Below are positions 41,174-49,023 of a stretch of DNA of 64,000 bases, piece by piece. The translations under genes were made by a program, and so were the position numbers. The first letter of the stretch is position 1; each line of letters opens with the position of its first letter. The stretch lies in NCBI RefSeq assembly GCF_034931005.1, contig NZ_JAYGIN010000010.1, forward strand, positions 1 through 64,000, given 5' to 3'. The notes beneath the pieces were generated by a model. That model saw only the letters and a program-made list of their open reading frames with translations. It ran no database searches and had not been told where the DNA came from. Source of the DNA: Arcicella sp034931005 (GTDB taxonomy: Bacteria > Bacteroidota > Bacteroidia > Cytophagales > Spirosomataceae).

Positions 41174-42256
41174 TTAATGAAAAAAAGCCAAACTTTTTCC
41201 CTCTAATATTACTGGATTACTTTTAGTCAATTTTGAATATATTTCTATATGTTTGTTTCCTTCCGTAGGATAAAATGATGTAACCTCTATAAACCTAACT
41301 TGTCTTCCTTTTCCTTCACATACCCATAAAGCATATACTTGACTATTATATTCAAAAAAGAAAGATTTAGCATCCTTAGAAGCAATAATTGATTCATTAA
41401 AAATGTGTAAATTATTAGCAATAGAAAATATTTTGGGCAACAAATTTATAATATTAGTCAGGTCAAAATCTTTATAAAAGTGAGATTTATCATTTATCCC
41501 AACACCTAATGAGAAATGTTTTACAGCAACATGGCAATGACTTTCATAGTTATACTCAATCCTGTTTTGTCCAATATTTATCTCAAAATATTTTGAATCT
41601 TTGAATATTTGTTTACCTGAAATATACATGTATTTAGAACGCAAAAGAAGTATTCTTTTATGAGTTTTTATCCAAAAATATCCCATGCCTCTATTCTCAA
41701 TAAATTCATTTTTAAAGGTATTTGTATAATGAATTAAACGATTCAATAAAATATCTCCTGCATCTTTATGGTTATTAATGATTGAAGACCATTCTTCAAA
41801 TTTGGCATTTAGGTATAAAATATCTGCTTCCTTTTCAAAAACAGATATTGGAGTTGCTTTAACTACTAATTCAAAAGTCCCTAAATTCGAATCGTATGTT
41901 TGAAGAGTTTTTTCATAATCAACTTTGAATTTAGAATTAATTTTATATCCATCTAAGTCATTATAATAATCGCTAAAAACTTGCCTAAATTTAAAATCAT
42001 CGAAACAAGCTAATTCTAACAGAGGTTTCAAATCTATGCTATACTTAGAACTGTTTTTGAAGATTTCATAATTTCCAGAAGCAATATGGAAAAACCATCT
42101 TTTTTCATGCAATTCGAGAGAATTACATAATCCACAGTTGATGGTTATTAATAATTCATCAAATACATTCTCAGATTCTTCATTTTTTGAAAATTCTTTA
42201 CTTATTTCCTCTAAATAAGATTCTTCGTATGGAACTCTTCTGCCCTTTTTTGACAT
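41174..42256 (-). CDS. Orphan protein of unknown function, AT-rich
   Basis: 360 residues, family not recognised. No signal peptide or membrane span. The N-terminus is basic then acidic (MSKKGRRVPYEESYLEEISK). A Cys pair is at INCGLCNSLELHE. The middle and C-terminal regions contain alternating strands and aromatic residues (YNYESHCHVAVKHFSLGVGI, SFFFEYNSQVYALWVCEGKG, RQVRFIEVTSFYP). The base composition is clearly AT-richer than metX and DinB on either side. It might be a phage- or defence-derived gene, but nothing shows this. The start is the ATG read from 42256. Confidence 0.6.
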   Translation of the reverse strand: MSKKGRRVPYEESYLEEISKEFSKNEESENVFDELLITINCGLCNSLELHEKRWFFHIASGNYEIFKNSSKYSIDLKPLLELACFDDFKFRQVFSDYYNDLDGYKINSKFKVDYEKTLQTYDSNLGTFELVVKATPISVFEKEADILYLNAKFEEWSSIINNHKDAGDILLNRLIHYTNTFKNEFIENRGMGYFWIKTHKRILLLRSKYMYISGKQIFKDSKYFEINIGQNRIEYNYESHCHVAVKHFSLGVGINDKSHFYKDFDLTNIINLLPKIFSIANNLHIFNESIIASKDAKSFFFEYNSQVYALWVCEGKGRQVRFIEVTSFYPTEGNKHIEIYSKLTKSNPVILEGKSLAFFH

Positions 42257-42310
42257 ATATTTAGTTTTATTTTACTGTCGTTAATGCAGAACGGAACTAT
42301 TAAAAAAACT

Positions 42311-42359
42311 CAAAACCTTGACAAATCTGTAATCCGATTGCAAATTTGTCAAGGTTTTG
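42311..42359. terminator. Bidirectional hairpin terminator after DinB
   Basis: CAAAACCTTGACAAAT (42311-42326) pairs with ATTTGTCAAGGTTTTG (42344-42359), a perfect 16-bp stem. It sits two bases past the DinB stop and before the orphan gene on the same strand. On the minus strand the hairpin is followed by GAGTTTTTTTA (complement of 42301-42311), an intrinsic-type T run. Confidence 0.8.
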
Positions 42360-42360
42360 C

Positions 42361-42885
42361 CTATTTCCCCAACGCAATCAAAATATGCCCATAATGATGT
42401 CTTGAATGCCAAACGGTCATATCCAATGCCTGTGGAACAGTTACATTTATTTGTCGGAATGGATGATAATAGGTACGTCCATAATCGCTTGATGGAATAT
42501 TTGAAAATACATAAGCGTAACGTTTATGCGTACTTTCAATCATCTGTAAAGAGTCTGCAATGGGGGCTTTTTGTGTGTCGGGCAAAATCGCCAAAGCGTT
42601 TACATTCCCAAAAACACCTGCGGGATTTTCTTCCGTTAAAGCTTGTTTAATTCTGATAAAATGCCACAAATGCGTATCCGCTACGTGATGAATCACCTGA
42701 CGAATCGTCCAAGAACCTTCACGATACGTTTTTTCTAAATCTTCTTCCGATAGATTTTGGGTTAATTCTTTGAATTTCGAAGCATACGCCAAAACCTCCG
42801 CAATATTGTGCTGAATTTCCTCCGAAGAATAGCTTTCCTTCGCAGCCCATTTTCCAACGGGATACTGTAATTGTTCTAATGTCAT
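42361..42885 (-). CDS. DinB/YfiT-like metal-dependent protein
   Basis: 174 residues. A four-helix DinB fold with the three metal-binding histidines: HHVADTHLWHF (first H), and VWHSRHHYGHILIAL (H-x3-H pair) at the C-terminus. QYPVGKWAAKESYSSEEIQH and EGSWTIRQVIHHVAD match the YfiT/BstA (bacillithiol transferase-like) branch. Bacteroidota members are annotated as putative metal hydrolases. It is the first gene downstream, on the same strand, of a SAM-I riboswitch, with about 270 bp of repeat-rich sequence in between. Control by SAM would be unexpected for this family. Confidence 0.88.
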   Translation of the reverse strand: MTLEQLQYPVGKWAAKESYSSEEIQHNIAEVLAYASKFKELTQNLSEEDLEKTYREGSWTIRQVIHHVADTHLWHFIRIKQALTEENPAGVFGNVNALAILPDTQKAPIADSLQMIESTHKRYAYVFSNIPSSDYGRTYYHPFRQINVTVPQALDMTVWHSRHHYGHILIALGK

Positions 42886-42894
42886 TTTTTTAGA

Positions 42895-43154
42895 TGTTTT
42901 TTTAGATGTTAGATTTTCGTTCTTTGATATTCAGAAATTCGACGCTAACATCGAACAACGAAAAACAAACATCGAATAAATAACATCGAATAATAAATAA
43001 TTAAACCTGACGAATAATTTACAGCAAAAATTAAAGGCTGGAATTGAATCGTAATTGGTTTATATTTCCCGAGATAGTGATTGGCGATTAGTGATTGGTG
43101 ATTGGTTCAAGCTGAACACTAATCACTAATAACTAATAACTAATAACCAAAACA
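42895..43154. repeat. Repeat-filled intergenic stretch (CATCGAA and GTGATTGG/AATAACT words)
   Basis: Two short-word inverted repeats. The first (about 42904-42985) pairs TGTTAGATTTTCGTTCTTTG with ATCGAACAACGAAAAACAAA, which continues in CATCGAATAA words. The second (about 43074-43150) pairs GTGATTGGCGATTAGTGATT with AATCACTAATAACTAATAAC. It reaches the 3' side of the riboswitch core. No gene or open reading frame of note. The rest of the gap up to 43440 (43241-43440), apart from the riboswitch, is AT-rich promoter-type sequence with a small GAGAG/CTCTC hairpin at about 43251-43265, and I see nothing further in it. Confidence 0.7.
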
Positions 43155-43240
43155 GGTAGGAATTAGCACCTTGCCATAACGACTTGGTAGGTTGCCAGAA
43201 GTTCATTGAGCCTATTCTCTCCCTTCTTCTTTATAAATCA
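43155..43240 (-). promoter_or_regulatory. SAM-I (S-box) riboswitch core, possibly with lost 3' P1 strand
   Basis: In minus-strand sense the conserved S-box elements occur in order: TTATAAAGAAGAAGGGAGA (5' P1/P2), GGCTCAATGAACTTCTGGCA and ACC (kink-turn, P2 and core), then AAGGTGCTAATTCC (J3/4). AGAAG pairs with CTTCT as P2. SAM-I riboswitches sense S-adenosylmethionine and repress methionine genes. The expected P4 and 3' P1 strand are not evident, because AATAACT repeat words begin directly after TACCTG. The next same-strand gene is the DinB-like one, while metX is four features further on. Confidence 0.78.
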
Positions 43241-43440
43241 ACTACCTAATGAGAGGATACTCTCGGAGGATATTGATTTGATGATGCAAAGTAAAACCCA
43301 GAATGCCGAAAATGCAAATTTTCTTTGCTCGCTAAGTTAAAATTTCGTTATTTCGTAATTCCATTCCGCTCCGTGTTTTCCCGCCCGAAAAACCACAATA
43401 CTACCAACCATAAGCCTCAATTTAAATTATTGTGTATCTG

Positions 43441-46020
43441 ATGAACCACGAAAGTCGTCGAAATTTCCTTAAAACTACCTCCCTAATCTCTGGAATAGGC
43501 TTCTCAAGTTTTGCCCAAAATCCAACCGTCATATTTCCAATTGAAAGTCAAAATGGTAAATTAATCATTACATCTCACGAAAAAGGACAAGTTATCAAAC
43601 CCCTTGATGTTGTGACAATTACGACTACAGAAGCAGGTTATTTTTTCATTCGTGATGGACGTTTTAGGATGTACCGTAAAGGCGAAGGCAAAGTCAGTTC
43701 TATTACTTTTAGAGCAGGTGGAGCATTAGGAAATCATTTTTGTGAGCTTAGAAATAATAACGGTGACAGAATTGACTCTATATATTTCTCTGTCAATTGT
43801 CAGACAGAAATCATTGATAGTGCAGGTATTTATAAGGAATTATTACAGACACTTTATTGGTCAATGGTTGGCGAATTTGGAGAAATGTCTGCCTATCGCC
43901 TTAATGGACGAATTTACAAAGTCTTCGTGGGTTGGCTTCGTGACCATACGCATACGTTGAAGGCAATGAAATATTTCAATCCAAACCTTAAAGATGGATT
44001 CGATTTATATGCCAATAATCAACGAGAAGACGGAATGATTTGGGATAACATTGCTCCCAGAACTAAAGAACCTAATTGGTGGGATTCGGTTTTGACAAAA
44101 GATAATTTTATCAAAAAAGTAGAAAATGGCACTTATGAACTAAAACGCCAACCTATTGAGGCTGATGTAGAATATTTATTTGTGCAATGTTTATATGAAT
44201 CTTGGAAAGCAACTGGCGATAATGCTTGGATGCGAGAAAACCTTGATTCTGCCATCAAAGCGGTAAAATATCTGACGACAGATACTTTTCGATGGTCGCA
44301 AAAATATCAGTTAGTCAAACGTGCTTTTACCATTGACACTTGGAATTTTAAGCACGAATATGATACCAAAGCTACCAACGGTGCCAGTATGTTGATTAAT
44401 GAAAAAACCGATTTCGGCATTATGTTTGGCGATAATACTGGTTTGATTTCGGCATATCGGATGTTGGCTGAAATGCTTTTGGTAAGTGGCAGAAAAGAAG
44501 AGGGGAATTACTTCAAGCAGGAAGCAAAAAATATTCAAGACCGTTTAGATAAATTAGCTTGGAACGGTCAGCATTATACTCATTTTATCCCAGAAGACCC
44601 CCAATTTTTTCAGAAGCGAAATATTGGTAAAACAAAACCCAACGAACAACTTTCACTTTCAAATGCTTATGCTCTCAACCGTGGTGCAACGCATCTGCAA
44701 GCTCTTGGCATTTTGAATGAATACCAAAAAGTAAGAAGTGAAATGCCCAAAAATTCAGTGGCGGAATGGTACAATATCTACCCTCCATTTGAACATGGCT
44801 TTCAGAAAGATGCCAAAAAATGGGAATTTATAAACGGTGGCGTAAGTACCATCGTGGCAGGAGAATTGGCTCATGGGGCATTCCAACATGGTTATGAAAC
44901 TTATGGAGTGGACATCTTAAATAGAACCCTTAATCTTGCTCGTAAACATGATGATTACCTCCATGCTACTTATAAAGGAGAAATTACTGAATCCAAAACT
45001 GGCAATTTTACCCCAATAAGTTTAGCAAAATCTGCCAATGCAGACTTTGCTGGAAAAGGCAGTCAAGGAGTGCCAGGTTGGAATGGCGATGGTGAAGAAA
45101 ATGACGCTTCCAATATTCCTTTAGGACAACATTCATTTTTAGGAATACCCTTTCAAATAACCGACCCTTTAGATAATGCTGAAAAAGGGTGCATCGTTCT
45201 TTCTGATGATATTGAAAAAGACTATCAAATTTCAACTGCTCTATTAATTAGCAAAAAAGCGGCAACCATTTGTCTTCTTCATGCACATTCAAAAGGAGAT
45301 ATGATTGGAATGCTGACAATACGTTACAGTGATGGCTCTACATTTACCGACTATATTCATGGCGATAAAATTGGAAATTGGTGGTTTCCTCAGGATAAAG
45401 CTAATTTTAAAGTAGCATGGTTTGGGAAAAACAAAAAATCACCTTTTGTGGGTTTAGGTATTACCCAAATCATTAATCCTAATCCTGACAAAACAATCCT
45501 GTCGATTGAGCTTTTTGGCATGAAAAACTCTACCTCTCGTTGGATGATTGCGGGAATAACTTTAGGAGATTCGGTCATTGAGTTGAAAGGGAAAGACACC
45601 TCAAAAGATGATTTATCTTTCGGAATTCCAGACCGTTGGGGTGCTGCTGCCGTAACTTATGCACTTTTAGAAGGTTTGGCAGGCGTGAAAGACGCTACAA
45701 CAATGTTTGAACGAGTAAAACTATCTCCTCGCTGGGAATCAACTGGTGAAAAAGAAGTATCTGTAACCGTAAAATACGAAGCATCAGGAGGTTACATCAC
45801 CTACCAATACAAACATACAGATAATAAAATAGTGATAATTTATACAGGCACAGGCACATTAGCGGATATAGAAATTTTATTACCTCAACACAAAAAAACG
45901 ATAAGTTTACGAGTAAATGGTAACCAAAAGTCTTTTCTGATTAATAAAATAGAGAAATCAGAATATTTAACGTTTTCGGTTGATAGCTTAGGTGTTAATC
46001 GGATAGAAATTGAGTTCTAA
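43441..46020 (+). CDS. Exported six-hairpin (alpha/alpha)6 glycosidase-like protein
   Basis: 859 residues from the ATG at 43441 (MNHESRRNFLKTTSL). An earlier GTG would add three residues. The N-terminus has a Tat-like SRRNFLKTTSLISGIGFSS signal. Residues about 140-560 form an alpha/alpha barrel with WLRDHTHTLKAMKYF, QPIEADVEYLFVQCLYESWK, YNIYPPFEHGF and GGVSTIVAGELAHGAFQHGY as landmarks, similar to GH37/63/78/116-type six-hairpin enzymes. The C-terminal part is beta-rich. Acidic candidates are in LRDHTH and in NDASNIPLG. The GH family cannot be settled by eye. Its upstream gap is shared with the minus-strand riboswitch. Confidence 0.75.
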   Translation: MNHESRRNFLKTTSLISGIGFSSFAQNPTVIFPIESQNGKLIITSHEKGQVIKPLDVVTITTTEAGYFFIRDGRFRMYRKGEGKVSSITFRAGGALGNHFCELRNNNGDRIDSIYFSVNCQTEIIDSAGIYKELLQTLYWSMVGEFGEMSAYRLNGRIYKVFVGWLRDHTHTLKAMKYFNPNLKDGFDLYANNQREDGMIWDNIAPRTKEPNWWDSVLTKDNFIKKVENGTYELKRQPIEADVEYLFVQCLYESWKATGDNAWMRENLDSAIKAVKYLTTDTFRWSQKYQLVKRAFTIDTWNFKHEYDTKATNGASMLINEKTDFGIMFGDNTGLISAYRMLAEMLLVSGRKEEGNYFKQEAKNIQDRLDKLAWNGQHYTHFIPEDPQFFQKRNIGKTKPNEQLSLSNAYALNRGATHLQALGILNEYQKVRSEMPKNSVAEWYNIYPPFEHGFQKDAKKWEFINGGVSTIVAGELAHGAFQHGYETYGVDILNRTLNLARKHDDYLHATYKGEITESKTGNFTPISLAKSANADFAGKGSQGVPGWNGDGEENDASNIPLGQHSFLGIPFQITDPLDNAEKGCIVLSDDIEKDYQISTALLISKKAATICLLHAHSKGDMIGMLTIRYSDGSTFTDYIHGDKIGNWWFPQDKANFKVAWFGKNKKSPFVGLGITQIINPNPDKTILSIELFGMKNSTSRWMIAGITLGDSVIELKGKDTSKDDLSFGIPDRWGAAAVTYALLEGLAGVKDATTMFERVKLSPRWESTGEKEVSVTVKYEASGGYITYQYKHTDNKIVIIYTGTGTLADIEILLPQHKKTISLRVNGNQKSFLINKIEKSEYLTFSVDSLGVNRIEIEF

Positions 46021-46042
46021 TTAATCTTACCGATAAAAAAAG

Positions 46043-46095
46043 AAATGCTTGATGTAATAAATTCTGAGATTAAGATTTTATTACATCAAGCATTT
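46043..46095. terminator. Bidirectional terminator between convergent genes
   Basis: AAATGCTTGATGTAATAAA (46043-46061) pairs with TTTATTACATCAAGCATTT (46077-46095), a 19-bp perfect stem with T-rich flanks on both sides. It separates the glycosidase and the coiled-coil lipoprotein genes. Confidence 0.88.
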
Positions 46096-46141
46096 TACTG
46101 TATCAAGCGAACCCCTAAAAGCCTCCGCTCACAATCTTCAA

Positions 46142-46615
46142 TTACAATTTCAATACAGCTGGCAAGGCTACTTTTGCACGCTTTACTTTCCCTCTCTTTG
46201 TACTTGATTTACGAGAAGCCATTGCTGCATTAGCAATTTGCAATTCTGTAATTTTTTGTTCATAACTTGCAATCAATGAAGCACTTTCAGACTTCTTTGC
46301 TTCTAAATCCACCGTCATTTTCTTCATTTGTTCGTCCAATACATTGAACTTTGCACCCATCTCGTCAGTCTGACGTTTAAAAATATTTACTTGTTGTTCG
46401 AGCTTCGTAATCTCTACGTTTTTCGCTTTAATTTGGTCTTCTAAGGTAAGTTTTACCTCTTTCAATTCTCGAATCTCTTTATGAGCCCTCTCGACATTTA
46501 CATCAAGACGGTCTTTGTCTTTTGCTAACTCAGTGTATTGCTTTTGACTCACACACGAGCTAACCATAATCGCTAACGCAAGAACTACACTTACTTTACG
46601 GAGAACATTAATCAT
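46142..46615 (-). CDS. Coiled-coil lipoprotein
   Basis: 157 residues from the ATG at 46615 (MINVLRKVSVVLALAIM). A longer start at 46639 adds eight residues before the signal and is less likely. The lipobox VSSC gives a lipid anchor. Residues about 30-125 are a continuous coiled coil with leucine heptads (ERAHKEIRELKEVKLTLEDQ, KNVEITKLEQQVNIFKRQ, LEAKKSESASLIASYEQKIT). The C-terminus is strongly basic (SSTKRGKVKRAKV), which could bind peptidoglycan or nucleic acid. It resembles the N-terminal coil of OmpA-like lipoproteins without the OmpA domain. Function unknown. Confidence 0.75.
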   Translation of the reverse strand: MINVLRKVSVVLALAIMVSSCVSQKQYTELAKDKDRLDVNVERAHKEIRELKEVKLTLEDQIKAKNVEITKLEQQVNIFKRQTDEMGAKFNVLDEQMKKMTVDLEAKKSESASLIASYEQKITELQIANAAMASRKSSTKRGKVKRAKVALPAVLKL

Positions 46616-46805
46616 GATTTTAGGGGGGTTATGGTTCATTTTAGCTTCAAATATCTAAAAATCAACATTAAATATTTGAATATTCATAAATTTTACTTTA
46701 TATTAGTATTAAAATTTTAGGACAAGTCTTATATTACTACGAAACAAAACGGACGAAACAATCACAGCAATTTGCAATCTCAACATTATTCTCTATTAGA
46801 TAATC

Positions 46806-48179
46806 ATGAAATTATTTTGGTTAAAAATAATGGCAATTACAATGCTCCCAGTTGTAGGATATTGTAAAGTACAAGATATTCTCCCAAATAAATGGAGTCC
46901 AAATCTTGAAACAAAACAACGTTTAGATTCTGAGAAACAAATAAATTCAACCAAAAAGCAAAATTCAACCCAAGAAAAAGTAAAATTAAAGGCGGTTTCT
47001 GATGAAAAATTTGGCTTTCAACTCATTAAAAAGCGGAAGATAACGAGAATTCCATTTGAATTTCAAGCAAATTTAGTGATAGTACCCGTAAAAGTCAATA
47101 ACTCAGACACATTGCGGTTCATTTTAGACACAGGCGTTAGTTCAATTATTCTAACGGATGCAAATATTGTCCAGCAACAACGGATGAAATATACAAGGAA
47201 TGTGAGCATTGCAGGTGTAGGAGAAGGAAATAGCATTGAAGCAGGAATTGTGTTGGATAACACCATCACGATGGGAGAAATGATTGGTTATCGTCAAAAT
47301 TTAGTTGTCATCAAAGACGATGTTCTCAAATTAAGTGAATTTGTGGGACGACCCGTTCACGGCATCATCGGCTATGAGATATTCAATCGTTTTGCCGTTA
47401 CTATTGATTTTTCAACCAATGAACTCATTCTGGAAAACCCCGAACATTATAAATACAAACCAAGCAAAGGCGAAAGATTCCCCATTACTATTGAGGAAAA
47501 CAAACCTTATTTAAGTACCATTGAATTAATTAATGACACCCAAAATTTACCCCTAAAAGTAATTTTGGATACAGGAGCTGGTCATGCCATTTCGTTGGAT
47601 GCAAATCAGAAAAATAGTATTCCCATGCCTGAAAAAATAGTAAAAGCACAGTTGGGGCGTGGTCTTAGTGGTATCATTAACGGAAACTTAGGTAGAATCC
47701 CAATGTTGAAAATAGGGAAATTCGAGATAAAAAACTTAGTAGCTTCTTTCCCAGATAGTGCTTCTTACCGAATTAGAGGAGTTGACCTTACCGAGCGACA
47801 AGGCAATATTGGATGTGAATTTTTGAGACGATTTAAAGTCACCTTCAACTACCGTGACCAATACATCGTTTTGAAGCCCATCAATCGCCGCATGAAAGAG
47901 CCTTTTGAACACAACATGAGTGGCATAGAATTGATGGCACGAGGAGAAGATTATCACGAATTTATGGTTGATAGAATTATTGAGAACTCCCCTGCCGAAT
48001 TAGCAGGTTTACAACAAGGAGATAGAGTCATTTTCATCAATAACAAATCATCAAAAGATGTTACCATTAGTGAAATTTATAAAATATTTCAGAAAGGCGA
48101 AGGGAAACCTATCAACTTAATGGTAAAAAGAGGAAATGATATATTCTTCACAACGGTAAATTTGAGACGATTAATTTAA
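46806..48179 (+). CDS. Retropepsin-like aspartyl protease with PDZ domain, secreted
   Basis: 457 residues with a signal peptide (MKLFWLKIMAITMLPVVGYC). Two D-T-G motifs occur: FILDTGVSSIILTD (about 101-114) and VILDTGAGHAISLD (about 256-269). Each is followed by a hydrophobic flap-like segment, and GIIGYEIFNRFAVTIDF and GNIGCEFLRRFKVTF are the second elements of each half. A C-terminal PDZ domain (about 370-455) contains AGLQQGDRVIFINNK and the G-x-x-x-x-x-x-V-K-R end. This is a common Bacteroidota periplasmic protease family. Substrate unknown. It has no partner gene on its strand. Confidence 0.9.
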   Translation: MKLFWLKIMAITMLPVVGYCKVQDILPNKWSPNLETKQRLDSEKQINSTKKQNSTQEKVKLKAVSDEKFGFQLIKKRKITRIPFEFQANLVIVPVKVNNSDTLRFILDTGVSSIILTDANIVQQQRMKYTRNVSIAGVGEGNSIEAGIVLDNTITMGEMIGYRQNLVVIKDDVLKLSEFVGRPVHGIIGYEIFNRFAVTIDFSTNELILENPEHYKYKPSKGERFPITIEENKPYLSTIELINDTQNLPLKVILDTGAGHAISLDANQKNSIPMPEKIVKAQLGRGLSGIINGNLGRIPMLKIGKFEIKNLVASFPDSASYRIRGVDLTERQGNIGCEFLRRFKVTFNYRDQYIVLKPINRRMKEPFEHNMSGIELMARGEDYHEFMVDRIIENSPAELAGLQQGDRVIFINNKSSKDVTISEIYKIFQKGEGKPINLMVKRGNDIFFTTVNLRRLI

Positions 48180-48257
48180 AAAATATCATTTTATCGTCTC
48201 AAATTTAGCAATCTGATATAAATCAAGGTTTTATCTTCAAGACAGACGAAGAAATAC

Positions 48258-48288
48258 TTGCTTTTTGATTAATAATTCACTACTTTTG
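48258..48288 (+). promoter_or_regulatory. Putative promoter of rimP-nusA-infB
   Basis: TTG at 48258-48260, then 20 bp, then TACTTTTG at 48281-48288, which fits the Bacteroidota -33/-7 pattern (TTTG, TAnnTTTG). The start site would be about 48295, immediately before the leader hairpin. It is about 130 bp ahead of the rimP ATG. Confidence 0.6.
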
Positions 48289-48302
48289 CGAAGAATTTAA
48301 AG

Positions 48303-48338
48303 AAAGAGGGGTCGTTAATCCCTCTTTTTTGTTTTTTT
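48303..48338 (+). terminator. Leader hairpin with T run, possible attenuator
   Basis: AAAGAGGG (48303-48310) pairs with CCCTCTTT (48320-48327), loop GTCGTTAAT, followed by TTT, G and a T7 run. It is a textbook intrinsic terminator. It lies only about 15 bp after the likely start site of the rimP promoter, so it may act as an attenuator or yield a tiny RNA. Alternatively it may simply end the upstream protease transcript. Confidence 0.75.
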
Positions 48339-48351
48339 GATAAGGTGTTCC

Positions 48352-48409
48352 GTAACACAGACTTTTAGTCTGTAAATCGGACAAACGGACAGACTAAAGT
48401 CTGTGTTAC
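48352..48409. repeat. REPIN, 'CAGACT' family (GTAA head)
   Basis: GTAACACAGACTTTTAGTCT followed by GT (48352-48373) faces ACAGACTAAAGTCTGTGTTA followed by C (48389-48409). Each is GTAA, C, ACAGACT, loop, AGTCTGT. It lies 10 bp before the rimP ATG, so it is in the leader transcript. Confidence 0.85.
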
Positions 48410-48418
48410 AATAATTGA

Positions 48419-48889
48419 ATGACCAAAGAAAAAATAATCGAATTACTCCAACCCTATTTGGAAGATGACAGAATCTTCGTGGTTGAGGTAACAGTAACAG
48501 CCAGCAAAACTCGTCAAAACATTACCATTCTGTTGGATACAGACGAAGGTATCAAAATTGAAGAATGTGCATCCATTAGTCGCAGATTAGCACATTTCAT
48601 CGAAACCAACGAGCTTATCGTAGATGCCTACAATTTAGAAGTATCCTCACCAGGAATAGACCAGCCACTTACTTTCAAACGCCAATACATCAAAAATATT
48701 GGTCGTAATCTAAAAATTCAATTAGTTGAAGGAGAGAAAGATGGAACGTTGGAGAACGTAACTGATGAAGGAATCGTTTTTAAAGAAGAAGTTAAGAAAT
48801 CAAAGGGCAAAAAAGTTGAACCCAAAGAAAGCATTGTTATTCCATTTGGAAATATTCAACAAGCCAAAGTACAAATATCGTTTAAATAG
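48419..48889 (+). CDS. rimP: Ribosome maturation factor RimP
   Basis: 156 residues, the normal length. RimP helps assemble the 30S subunit. The N-terminal domain has EVTVTASKTRQNITILLDTD and EGIKIEECASISRRLAHFIE. The core motif YNLEVSSPGIDQPLTFKRQY is the family signature (LEVSSPG-x-x-x-PL). The C-terminus, VIPFGNIQQAKVQI, is the SH3-like strand. Its position in front of nusA and infB is the conserved bacterial order. A possible attenuator hairpin and a REP pair precede it. Confidence 0.95.
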   Translation: MTKEKIIELLQPYLEDDRIFVVEVTVTASKTRQNITILLDTDEGIKIEECASISRRLAHFIETNELIVDAYNLEVSSPGIDQPLTFKRQYIKNIGRNLKIQLVEGEKDGTLENVTDEGIVFKEEVKKSKGKKVEPKESIVIPFGNIQQAKVQISFK

Positions 48890-48899
48890 GTGTTTTGTG

Positions 48900-49010
48900 T
48901 ATAGTACGAAGTATCAAGTATTAAGTATTAAGAAATATAGGTTCAGTAATTTTGTCCCATTTCCGTAATACATCGTACTCAATACATAATACTGAATACA
49001 ATTATCCTTA
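48900..49010. repeat. Short-word inverted repeat in the rimP-nusA gap (AGTATTA words)
   Basis: AGTACGAAGTATCAAGTATT followed by AAGTATTAAG (left) is answered on the other strand by TATTCAGTATTATGTATTGA and GTACGATGTATT (right). The arms are imperfect and their words partly permuted. It resembles the GTGATTGG class in layout, with different words. Confidence 0.55.
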
Positions 49011-49023
49011 AAATTATGAAAAG

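Noticed and set aside
43155..43240. tRNA-like fold in the gap before the glycosidase
   Set aside because: The conserved blocks match SAM-I in order and spacing; there is no CCA, acceptor stem or T-loop.
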